Origin: Streblospio benedicti
Taxonomy: Eukaryota; Annelida; Polychaeta; Spionida; Spionidae
Length of the DNA stretch: 64,000 nt
Assembly: GCA_019095985.1 (NCBI GenBank)
Contig: CM032660.1
Coordinates: forward strand, 35,420,937-35,484,936
Reading direction: 5' to 3'
The notes under the pieces are model-generated. The model ran no database searches and was not told where the DNA came from. It worked only from the letters and a program-made list of their open reading frames with translations. The translations under genes were made by a program, and so were the position numbers. This document shows, piece by piece, positions 21,713 through 32,085 of the stretch (position 1 is the first letter of the stretch; each line of letters starts with the position of its first letter).

Positions 21713-22640
21713 TGAAGAATAAGCACAACAAGAAACAGCTGTCTGATGTACTGAGTACTTTTAACTTTGGAGAAGGAGTGACCATAGAAAGCGCTAGTGA
21801 TGGAGTGTTTAACCATGATGAGGCAGATATAGCAATCATTTCACATGTCATAGTAGCAGCCAAGTCAAATGTGCCAGTAATTCGTGTCCTCTCAGATGAC
21901 ACAGATGTGTTTGTGCTTTTGGTTTATTGGATCTATAAGAGAAATATACAATCTACTGTGCAGATGGAACGTTGGAATGGAGTTGTGTGGTCCATCAATG
22001 ATACATGTGCTGAATTAGGAAGTAAATGCCTGGAACTATTAGGAATGCACTACCTAACAGGATCTGATACAACATCATATCTGTATGGCAAGGGTAAGGT
22101 TGGTGCCCTGAAGGTTATGAAAGCTGGCCAGTTCCCCGGACTTTCTTCAGCTCTAGGGGAAATTAATGTCACTCATGATGAACTTATGCGAGCTGGAGAG
22201 AGTTTCATCTGTGCGCTGTATGGCCAGAAACAAGGAACAACCATGAACCAGGCCAGATATCAAATCTACACACGTAAGTCAGGGAAGCTCTTGAAGCTCA
22301 TGGCCTTACCACCAACAAAGGAAAATATTTGTTTCTACACATTTTAAGAGCCCACTTGCAGACCATATTGGGAAAATGTGCAGATAAGCATTCCCCGCCT
22401 GATTTAGATATTACGTAGTATGGCTGGGCAATTAAAGATAGCAAGCCTGTACCAGTCATTTCTGAAAATCCTCCAGCACCGAAAAATCTAATGGATGTAA
22501 TTAGGTGCGGCTGCAAGGCAGCGGGCAAATCTTGCAGTACACAAACTTGCAGTTGCCATCAAGGTAAAATCTCTTGCACAGTATATTCAGTTTGCATTTG
22601 TGGGGATGAGTGCTCAATCTTGGAGTGGAACAAGATTTGG
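21712..22640 (+). pseudogene. C-terminal half of the same family (VLSDDTDVFVLL ... CXC-like end)
   Basis: Open from 21,712 to 22,347: KQLSDVLSTFNFGEGVTI, DEADIAIISHVIVAA, VLSDDTDVFVLLVYW, GMHYLTGSDTTSYLYGKGK. After a frame break near 22,347 it resumes with YGWAIKDSKPVPV and a Cys-rich CXC-like end (IRCGCKAAGKSC, CSCHQGKISC) around 22,430-22,640. The acidic SDDTD and GSDTT motifs resemble a nuclease-like (PIN/FEN-fold) active site. That is inference. The family is common as multicopy genes in marine invertebrates, but I know no function. It abuts the inverted N-terminal half with no spacer. Confidence 0.55.
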
Positions 22641-23640
22641 TATATTGAGGCAGGGGATGCATTTGTGGGGATGAGTTTTTCATTTTTTTTTTACTTTTCT
22701 GTCATAATCCGTACAAACTTGGAGTGGAACAAGATACTGATGATGAACAATCAGAATCTGATTCAGAGGAGGTTTAAAGAATTTGGACACCATACACTTA
22801 TAGTTTGTTTGATTACTGTATTTGTAATACAGGTCTATATGTACGCAGATTTAATTTTGTATGAACAAAAACTGACTTCTGTTTATCAAAATATATTATA
22901 ATAAAACATTCATATATACCACAAGTCAAATAGATATGAAATAACCTCAGACCTTTATCAGCTTGTTATATATGCAGTAAGCATTAAAAGGAATAAGGCA
23001 TTTAACATTATTAGAAACGAGCATTCATACATATTCAAATATTATTTGAAATTTACAGTTTTAGCTAATCTGTACATATTTTGTTGATCGTATTTTATAA
23101 ATACAGCTTTGAAATTGCAAAGTTGACCCCTAATGTGAACTTTAATCACACATCTGACAGCAGAAATGAATTTCCTATGGGCAAATTATATATAAATGAT
23201 ATATTACACTAGATAAAGCATTGAGAGTTTGAGTCTCTAACTTTCCCTCTTAAGAGGGGCGGCCATTTTGAATTTATCATCATTTGACCTTTTATATGAC
23301 CTCTAATCAAATATAGGATGGCAAAAATCATTTCTTATGTTCAAATTTTATAAAAATGATGTATTACACATGACTGAGAGTTGAATGGTTGAAAATCTAT
23401 TTTTCACATTTTCCGGTGGCGGCCATTTTGGATTTTTTGTGTCTAAAAAATTCCCCGCGGAGATGCCGCGCCGGCATCCTCGGTAAATATTCTCTACAGA
23501 CCCCTAGCAACATGAAACACCCAAAAAACCTTACACTTCTCACAAATGCAAAGTTGGCAATCTGGCAAATGGACTATGACTGAACCGAACCATTATTGGT
23601 GCCTTCAAAATACACAGTAAGAAGATATATATCGCCTCCC
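22641..23640. other. Intergenic, nothing recognised
   Basis: AT-rich sequence without splice-bounded or long open frames. A GGCGGCCATTTTG motif occurs at about 23,259 and 23,411; the second lies ~240 bp upstream of the RING ORF and may be a YY1-like promoter element. Confidence 0.4.
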
Positions 23641-23656
23641 ATCAGCATAGCACAAA

Positions 23657-23998
23657 ATGGCATTGTCCCTTAAAGAAAATAAATTAGTAAAGGAAACATT
23701 ATGTTGTGGGATATGCTTTGAGAAGTACAATAGCTCAAATCATCTACCAAAAGCATTGCCTTGCCTTCATTCATTTTGCTTGGAATGTTTTCAAGCGTTG
23801 AAAATTGATTCAGAGACGTACAAAATTAGTTGTCCAATATGTAGTAGTTACATGTACAGAATTGTTGTACTATCAAATAGCATTCACAAAAACATGAACT
23901 GTACCAAACGGGCACCTGTCTACCATATTGATGTCACCGAGAACTGCACCTATATCGATTCCACCGCGGGTGTAGGGGTCGCGACGGCGTCGGTCTGA
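23657..23998 (+). CDS. RING-finger (TRIM-like) ORF, truncated
   Basis: 113 codons. Residues ~16-61 form a C3HC4 RING: CGIC, CLHSFCLEC, then CPIC, with the spacing of TRIM-family E3 ligases. RING fingers bind E2 enzymes for ubiquitin transfer. The part after residue ~85 (VYHIDVTENCTYIDSTAGVG) does not look like a B-box, and the gag-like fossil begins right after. The gene was therefore probably truncated by that insertion, or the downstream exons lie beyond it. No splice donor is clear. Confidence 0.5.
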   Translation: MALSLKENKLVKETLCCGICFEKYNSSNHLPKALPCLHSFCLECFQALKIDSETYKISCPICSSYMYRIVVLSNSIHKNMNCTKRAPVYHIDVTENCTYIDSTAGVGVATASV

Positions 23999-24004
23999 AA
24001 AAAA

Positions 24005-24573
24005 TGATTAAAAAATAAAAAAGTAAGAGGGTCGTAGGTTTAAAAAAAATAAATAAAAAAAACAACGAATAGTAGAAGGAAGGTTGTTACCTCGCTGATT
24101 CTGGAAGGGGGCTGCCGTGGTGGTTGCTCGCGGGTCGCTGGATGGGGGATGGGGGCATGCTCTGGCGGGCGCTGGTGGATGTCTCCTTTCTTCTGCTTGC
24201 AATCGCTTTTCTTCTGCTTCACGCTGTAATCGTTTTTCTTCTGCTTGTGCTTCAAGCTCTAGTTTTCTCATTTCAAACATAAATTGTGCTGAATCTGACG
24301 GCTTTTTAATCAAGTCTTCAGAATCTTCATCTAGGATGTCCTCTTCAATGAAATATTCTGCCAGAATATTCAAGATCTCTTGCTTTCTCAGGGATGGTTT
24401 GGCAGCTGACACACTATAGTCTTTGGCAATCTCCACCAAATCACTCTTCTTGGCTCTTTGGAGTAATTCCGCAGATGGACTTTCTTTGAACTGCGAGGCT
24501 AGTGACATGTTAACTGGCTATTCTTAATGCAGATATCCTTTGTTGATGGTCAAATCCCGGCTAAGAGCCCCCA
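24005..24573 (-). mobile_element. LTR-retrotransposon 5' fragment: primer-binding site and gag-like start (fossil)
   Basis: Minus strand. The sequence TGGGGGCTCTTAGCCGGGAT at ~24,554-24,573 reads as a primer-binding site (complement of a tRNA 3' end with CCA). It is followed by an ATG at 24,508 opening a gag-like ORF with a SAP-like start (ELLQRAKKSDLVEIA) and a Glu/Lys/Arg-rich coiled coil (KLELEAQAEEKRLQ), typical of Ty3/Gypsy-type elements of invertebrates. No pol region is present here. Only the 5' end is preserved; the element is a fragment. Confidence 0.55.
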
Positions 24574-25730
24574 ATTGATACGAAATGAGATACAATGGTG
24601 TAATTTATTATTTTTTTTTAGTCGTTCAAAGTGTTGTTTTATTTTAAATATACAAATTTCTAAATTTTATCTTTTCTATAACTATCGCTGCTATCATCTA
24701 GCCCAGGACGAGGTCTCAAATTGTATTTTGGAGTGTTACTACTCTCTTCACCACTATTCACTTTTACTAATTCGTCAATTTCGACGCTCCCCTCACGGCA
24801 AAATGATTCAGACACTTTGTCAAGCATTGACGTATTTCTATTCACTTTTAGCAGATCGTCAATCACAACACTGTCACATGAACTCTGTGAAAGAGGAATA
24901 TATAGTATGATAGTTTTAAAATATAATTTATATTAATACTGTAAATTTAAATTTTTATAAGTAGTTTTTCATCCACCTGCCGTGATAATGCAGAAAATTC
25001 AAAGAGGAATAATACTATAGTATGATAGTTTTAAATTATAGTTTATATTAATACTGTAATTTAAAATTTTTATAAGTATTTTGGACCACATCAGCCCAAT
25101 GACCGCATCATATTGACCTGTCATTGAATCCTGGTCTTAAAAGTACACAGTCTTGGCACCACCAATCTTGGTGGCTGTGGCAGAAAGAGTGTAGGAGGCC
25201 AAAAAATTTGAAACTGCAACACTTGATATTGTCTCAAATCTTAGTAATGTAGCCCCAGATCAGAAAGTCACCGAAAAAGTAGCCAAAAACGAAGTATAAC
25301 ACCCAAGAAGACCGATGAGGGTACATGTAGTACAGAACTGGATCCACTGAAATCACACACATCAGACACATCTGTGGGTAATATATTTTTCCTATTCATG
25401 TCACAAAAGACAACCTGATGAAATTCATAGAGGAATATTATAGTATGATAGTTTTAAAATATAATTTATATTAATACTGTAAATTTAAATTTTTATAAGT
25501 AGTTTTGACAACATCCCCCCATAGACCTCATCGAATTCTGTTGGAAGTTTAGGGGTGGAATTACATTTACGGTTTTAACAAGCGAGCAAGGCTTCCTTCC
25601 TTTTGATTCAACTTCCATCACCGAAACAAATACAATATCGGCATCCTCCAACCCCACTGCAAAAAAAACGTGGACTGGAACCAGTAAGCATTAGTTTTGA
25701 TATGTGACAAAAGGGAAAAAAATTCCCAGN
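24574..25730. repeat. Possible LTR and thrice-repeated AT-rich unit
   Basis: Upstream (minus sense) of the primer-binding site one would expect the LTR, but its limits are unclear. An ~85-bp unit containing AGTATGATAGTTTTAAA and TTATATTAATACTGTAA occurs three times, at about 24,889-24,974, 25,002-25,084 and 25,421-25,507, spaced unevenly. A short minus ORF (24,660-24,866) ends in TPKYNLRPRPG, reminiscent of a pol or gag tail. Nothing else is recognisable. Confidence 0.45.
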
Positions 25731-25829
25731 NNNNNNNNNNNNNNNNNNNNNNNNNNNNNNNNNNNNNNNNNNNNNNNNNNNNNNNNNNNNNNNNNNNNNN
25801 NNNNNNNNNNNNNNNNNNNNNNNNNNNNN
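25730..25829. other. Assembly gap (100 N)
   Basis: Exactly 100 N. It lies just past the 3' end of the hAT copy that follows on the minus strand. Confidence 0.99.
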
Positions 25830-28402
25830 GTTCCAGACAGCGTTTCTTCAACTGTTGAATTCCTTCAATGACTAAATCCCTCTTTTCCCCCTTTTTCTCT
25901 TCTCTTCCTCTTCTTTTCTTCTCTCTAACTCCAGATGGTATCTTCTGTGTGCTTGGCTGAAGCTCGCCAAGATTTCTTTTCCCACCTGAATATTCATGAC
26001 ACCCCCTATGGAAGAGAAATGATCCTTCACAAATCTTAGTGCTACCAAAGACCTTGGTAGTTGGTTATTCTTGGAAATCAACTTGTTGAGAGAGAAACCC
26101 CTCTCTACAGGGGCCTGACCATGTGAGAGGAGTAGTAATTTACGAACTAGGTCCCATAACTTAGGGTACTCTTTGCTTGATGTAGAAGAATGTCAAGTTG
26201 ATCATTCTTGCTGTCAAATGAGCGCAAAGCTTCATCTGCTCTACTTTCTCTTGCAAAGCTAGCAAATTCAGACAAAAGTTGGTCACATTATTCAGCGGAG
26301 ATTCTCTTGGCGTCCACCATAAATTCTAAAACCACTCTAAACTTGCTTCTAGCCTTTTCAGGCTCATTGGTGAAGAAAGGGGGGTCAAGGCAATACATGC
26401 ACCTAGCCAATTTGTATTTGATAGGTGATTTGTCTAGAAATCTCTCCACAATTGTTTTTGCGAAGGTACGCACATCCTGCCGGAACTCCATTGCAGACCT
26501 CTCACTTATCTTCTTTGTATGCAGCAGTTGTTTGATATTTGATGCAGCTACAAAACCAGGGTCAATATGTTTGGATTCTAAATACAGATTTGTGTCTTTC
26601 AGGTCAATCTGTAGGAGTTTCAATGGGGTGTCTGCTTCAAACGGTTTCAGAAACCTTCTCATTAGACTAACTATAATGGTGTAAATATCCTGGCAAATGA
26701 ATGGTAGCATGACCTTGTCATTTTGATAACGTGAAAGAAACCCTTCCAAGGAGCTAGATATTGAGATGAAGCAGGATAACTTGGCAGGCAACAATTTGTC
26801 TCTCATATGCAGCCTCACAGTATCAAAAGATTTAGTTGAGGGGTTCTTGCACTTTCCCTTGTCAACTGCTTCAATATATGCTTGGATACACGGCAAAATC
26901 ACCAATGCCCGCTTTGCAACTGGTGAGTTTTTAAGCCATCTGTGTGCACAATAATCCATAGGATACAGTCCTTCTCCCTCCAATCCTCAGCTACTTTATC
27001 ATAGTCATCTCTCCTTGCAGGAACATTGTCAAACAAAGTATGTAGTGAAGTGAGGAAATGCTGGATCTCCCATTTGGATGCTAATGCACCATGCTTGAAA
27101 GCATTATGCAATGTGTGAAGCCCACATGAACCAACATTCAAGAGTTTGACATTAGCATCAGTTTCCATTTGTTTCTCAAATTTTGAATGCAGACTCCAAT
27201 TTACATTGGGACCATCCATAGCTAACTGAAGGATTCTACTAGGAGCAAGACCACTGAGGCCTTCTTCAATAGCCTCCAACATATCTGCAGCAGTTGCGTG
27301 GCCCATGAGAGTCACCCTTGCGCTTCACACTTGAGGCTGCTTCAGTGTCGCCTTTCTTGCTAAAGAGTGTCAGTAAGGCACTATGATTGTAGAGAATTCT
27401 GGGAATGCACTGACCAAGTGAAAGCAATCTAGTTGGTGCATAGCTCATCAGCCCAACAGCATCAAGTCCACAGGCATCTTGGATATCCACAAATTCACGA
27501 TTTCTCTTCGAGCTGCCTTTAAGATGGTACATAATGTCAAGCAGATCATCCTCAATTGTGATAGACAATTTCTTGCTTGCACGTTGAGCAGCTATAGCGA
27601 TGAGATGGCACATACAACCAAACATAATAGTGTTATTGTTTTCTTTCGCTATGAAGGCAGCAACACCCTTAGACTTGCCCATCATGACTGGAGCGTTGTC
27701 AGAACAGAAGCACACAACCTGAGACCACTTGAGCTTGAACCTTTCCATTTCATCATTCAGCAACTTGAAAATGTTTTGACCAGTTGAATCATCATTTATG
27801 GCTGGAATGCTCAAAATTTCAGAAACAATGTGATTCAAACTTTTGTCAAAGTATCGAACCAAGACAGGGTAGAGCTGTCGCTTTGCTCCACGGTCACTAG
27901 ATCCATCAGTTGCAAGGCTGAAATATTTCATGTTGTTGATCTTCCCAACTATGTCCTCCTTCAAATATGTACCAAACTCTTTGATGATTGAGGTGACCTT
28001 GGTTCTGTGGGCTTTCATGTTGACGGCAGTGCTACACATTGGAAACATTGTTCCCATAAGTTTGCAAAGGTGGTCTGATGAAGATATGGGGTGATTATGT
28101 TCGACAATGAACATGGCTAGTTGGCATTCAGCCCTGATTTGAGCGGATCCTTGTGGTGTGATAAGTTTCTCTGAAATATTCCCACATGAAGCTTGATACT
28201 GTAAGATTTCTTTGTGTTTCTTTGTGTCTCTGTGTGATTTAATATCATGGATCCCCCCATGTGCAACACTAAAATGCTTATCACAAAGATTACAGTAGGC
28301 ATAATTTTCCCCCTTTGTGCTCTTCCTGATTTCACTATACTTCGTTGTGTAATCCGATAAATACTTTTGGCTCGAGGGTCGCTTTTTGACCGGCATTTTC
28401 AA
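25830..28402 (-). pseudogene. hAT transposon, near-complete transposase (element 1)
   Basis: Minus strand from the ATG at 28,402. Domains: N-terminal BED-like finger (YCNLCDKHFSVAHG...IKSHRDTKKH), hAT core (FSLATDGSSDRGAKRQLYPV, VCFCSDNAPVMMGKSKGV, MFGCMCHLIAIAAQ), YAPTRLLSLGQCIPRI, then in other frames GHATAADMLEAIEEG, MDGPNVNW, GSCGLHTLHNAFKHG, PMDYCAHRWLKNSPV, and the C-terminal dimerisation motif LLLSHGQAPVERGFSLNK near 26,060-26,130. A mostly complete protein of ~800 residues is recognisable but is split by frameshifts near 27,315 and 26,970 and further gaps towards 26,200. The ORF 27,266-28,402 alone is 378 codons. It is a DNA transposon copy, inactive as it stands. No terminal repeats could be fixed because of the gap. 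Confidence 0.75.
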
Positions 28403-28429
28403 ATTTTTTTAACAAATTTATGAAAGAAT

Positions 28430-28812
28430 TGACATGAACAACCACCATTTTGATTCTGACCTATTTCGCTATTGTACAGCGCCTGTGATTGGACGAAATC
28501 GAATGCTTTTATTGCGCAACACGACTTTAGACCAATCAGCGCTCAGTTTATAAACCGGCGATGGCACAATTTCACAAATCTCATTCAGTCTCGCCGAATC
28601 CAAGATGGCCGAGAAACGGCGAGAAAGGTAATTTTTCAAAGAAATTTGTACGATTTTTGTCAATTTACGGCGATATAGGCAGGTTTTTTACCAATCGATA
28701 TACGTATTCGATTGCCCCTAATATCGTAGTATTTGTTACATAAATCGTATCGCCCGTAATGACCCCTAAAAATCGTAAACTACGGGCATTATCGTAGCAC
28801 TTGGCATCCCTG
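28430..28812 (-). repeat. hAT-like MITE truncating the host hAT copy
   Basis: On the minus strand an element begins CAGGGATGCCAAGTGCTACG at 28,812, immediately after the codons for QVERGFSINK of the transposase ending there. It runs through CGTAGTTTACG and TACGATATT palindromic blocks towards ~28,430, next to a CCAATCAGCG-containing stretch. The other end was not located. Confidence 0.45.
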
Positions 28813-29170
28813 CTTATTAATTGAAAAGCCTCGCTCCACTTGAGCCTGACCATGTGAAAGCAGCAAGACATTCTTCAGTATATTCCAAATGTTTTTGTAC
28901 TTTTTGTTTGTTGAAAGAACTTTGTAATACAGTTCATCAATCCTATCTGTTTCCTTTAAAAAATTGTGAAACTCTTGCTCAAGATCTTTGTCGACTACCA
29001 TCTCTCCATATTCCAACACAATGACATCTACTGCTCTCTCATCTAGCCGGCCAATGTCACAGAGTGTTGTCAAGATGGCCTTCAAGCAATTCATTGAACC
29101 CCCTTTTACAACATGACATGGATCGAAACATCTCAAGTTCCTCACAAAACTATAGGCTATTGGAGACTTT

Positions 29171-31194
29171 CAGTGATGCAGCCAGGTTTAAATGCACTGG
29201 GGCCAATTGGCCCATGAGATTTACAAAAAAGGGCCAACTAAAATTTTGCCTGGGCCAGAGCAAGCGACGAAGACATTCAATGTATTATATTAAAAGTAAT
29301 GTATATATTTTTGTCGAATGAATATATTTTGCAATATTAAAAAATACCAATATTTATATAATAACAACAGACACATTTCATTTTTGCCTAAAATATACCA
29401 CCAAGGGCTTCCAAGACTTGTATATGGCAAAGAGGGCATTCCATAGAACGCAAACCATCTAATTTCATGGACCTCTTTGATTTTCACTTCATCATGATTT
29501 AATACTTCTTGAATTTTTTTTAGCCCTTCCTTCCGGCAACTGGATTTTTTGAAATAATAAAATATGTCTGTCATTGTCTTCTGAAATGTTTTTGAAATAT
29601 ATGGCACTTTCTCTGCAGCTCGGATGTATCCAAATGCAGTTTGTGTGCAAAACAATGCACACCTATACAATGAGGGTTCTTTTCTTTTATTTGCGTAGCA
29701 ACACCAATTTTTTGCCCGTCATTATTGCAGCTCCATCCGAACTCAAAGCCGTATACATTCTCCATGTTCACACCTCTTGCCTCCAAACGAATTTTAGTTT
29801 ATCAAAAATCATTTTGCATTTACATGTGCATCTTCAAAAGGTACATTTTCAAGAAAGTAGGTGTGCTGTTCAAATTCCTTATCAACTACTTTCGCATATA
29901 TCACAAGCTTCTTCGTCACCGTTATATCTGTACTCTCATCTATCATTACAGATACAAATTCACTGTCTTTTAACTGTTCATCAATGTCCATGACTATGAC
30001 ATCGAACATACCATCTAAAAAATTGTCTGCAGTTTCCCGGGATAAATAACTATAGAATCAAGATTTTCCAGTGGTTGGCAGCCTTGGAGCTTGCAAAAGT
30101 TTACTAGTGAAGCATATTTTGATAAAGGCAAACCTTCGCTTGCTAGCCAATACGCACACCGCATGGCAGCAATGATAGATTCAGTCTTCTTGGATAATAC
30201 ACGTTTTGTTGCGGTTGCTAAATCCTGTCTCAAGACACTCTCTTTTAAAGCTGCTACATGGTCATTACTTTCAAGATGTCTAGTCAGTGTAGAGGTTCTG
30301 AAATTGTTGCATCCTTCACCCTGACTCATTCCATTTTTTTTGCCCTGTCTGATACACAAGGTGCATGACATTGTATTCTTCGCTTTATTATACTCAAGCC
30401 ACGGGTACAGCTGTAACCATTTTTGCTGAAACGTATGCTCATATTTCTTTGACATTGTTGAATTTTTTTTGCTATGCTCTTTGCTTGACTCATCATCACA
30501 TTCTGGTTGTTCATTTAATGTAGACAATGTTTCATTCTCTGGCCGTTCGTTTGATGTTTCATTTACAGACTCATCCTGCTGGGTTTTTTCTTTAGATCTA
30601 GTGTCCTGCTCCTTGCTATTGCTTGACTCATCACCTGGTTGTTCATTTAATGTAGATCTAGCTAAGACAATGTTTCATCCTCTGGCTGTTCATTTGAAGT
30701 TTCATTTATATCATTTTCATCCTGGTGATTTTTTTTTATAGATCTACCGAAATAATCTACAATGAGCCGTCTTCATGGTTAAAAGATTGGATTCACAAAA
30801 AAAAATAGATAGAAATCGCTAGCACGCTATCGGTGACATACCAAAAATACACAACGCGAACGCCTACTACTGCAGAAGCATTTACCAAACAGAGATCGAT
30901 TCCCGATTATGAAACACAACTGATTGCGTTGTGAAAGACTCCTAGAAAGGCGGCACAGTGAAATAAAACGACAATAACGTATGTAACTTTATCTGCGTAG
31001 TATGCATGTCCATGGTAAACAAAACAAATGCATTTCAGAAGTCGATTTTGATAATAAAAACCCGCAAACAGGTCATAAAAACGCGCCAGTTTTTTTCTTT
31101 TTGCGCAAGTCTTGGCCCTCTACATTTCTAAATCAGCGCCAAACCTCTATATTTCGCGGGAATCCCCCGATCCCGCGTCCTAGCTGCATCACTG
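29171..31194 (-). mobile_element. Nested hAT element with both terminal inverted repeats and target duplication
   Basis: Ends read CAGTGATGCAGCCAGG (29,171) and, inverted, CAGTGATGCAGCTAGG (31,194), 15 of 16 identical. Both flanks carry GACTTT (29,165-29,170 and 31,195-31,200). It is 2,024 bp long. Inside, the minus strand encodes a C17orf113-like transposase: an acidic Ser-rich head, the zinc finger MSCTLCIRQGKKNG...TSTLTRHLESNDH (30,527 downward), LPLSKYASLVNF, the VMIDESTDITVTKKLV catalytic strand (30,009-29,809), GQKIGVATQIKEKNPHC with VHCFAHKLHL (29,786-29,571), and HEIRWFAF near 29,460. Frame breaks and loss of the C-terminal dimerisation region make it non-autonomous. Confidence 0.8.
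30489..30735. repeat. Imperfect tandem duplication in the nested element's acidic head
   Basis: The block GGTTGTTCATTTAATGTAGA...TTTCATT at ~30,505-30,565 recurs at ~30,635-30,715. It encodes repeated acidic Ser/Asn-rich residues on the minus strand at the 5' end of the transposase. Confidence 0.5.
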
Positions 31195-31804
31195 GACTTT
31201 TCTTTAATCTTCTCAACAAACCTAATACAGCTTGTTCTGCACAAAAGCTTGAAAGCTTTCTTCTGAGCAGCAGAAACGTTTTCATTCTTCAGTACTTTCT
31301 CAGCAGAGAATCCTACATCCACATCTCTAACATTCTTATATATACCTACATCTTTGTGGTCTAATTTCATAAGTTTCAAGGCAGTAGAACACTCAGCCAA
31401 CACTTCTTTCTTTATGAATTTACTATAAACAGATTTCAAAAGTTCACACAAGTCGAACACCATGAAAATTGCCATTGGTTTGTTTGTTTGATACAATGTA
31501 AGATACTTTTCTATGGGCCTTGCAAAAAAGATGAAGTACTCTAATTTTGCTACACAAATAGGATCCCTAATAAATTCCACAATATCCTTGAATAACTTGT
31601 TTTTGGGATCAGGCAATTTACCTTTCCTAACTGTGTTCAACATACAATGATATGCATGGATGTATTTCAACAGCTCTCTGTGCTACAGTGACATTCTCTA
31701 ACCATCTGTGGCAACAGAAAGGTTTCGGAAACAAACACTCCGAAACTATTGTGCTTTCTCCAGAGAATCTAGTGGGCCATACTGATTTTACCTGAAAGTG
31801 ATTG

Positions 31805-32085
31805 TTTACTGGCGTAGCCAGCCAATCAGCCGGCACAGCCGGCCGACCCGCGTGCCAACGGCGCGCGGTTTAGCTAGGGGGGTCCGGGGGCATGCCCCCC
31901 GGAAAATTTTTGGAAATTTAGATTGTAAATAGTGCATTTTAAGAGCATTTTACACCAGATTTATAGGCATTTTATGCACCCATATTCAGAACATTTATTA
32001 GATAACATATGCGATTCTTCCGGATTTTATAATAGTGCATTTTAAGAGCATTTTACACCAGATTTATGCACCCATATTCACTTGA
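31805..32085. repeat. Dispersed repeat with G/C-run ends and internal tandem copies
   Basis: Starts GGCGTAGCCAGCC and has GGGGGGTCCGGGGGCATGCC near 31,878. The unit AGTGCATTTTAAGAGCATTT occurs at ~31,932 and ~32,035. Between them is ATGCGATTCTTCCGGATTTT, which also forms, inverted, the far end of the nested hAT B at ~33,970. Confidence 0.5.
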
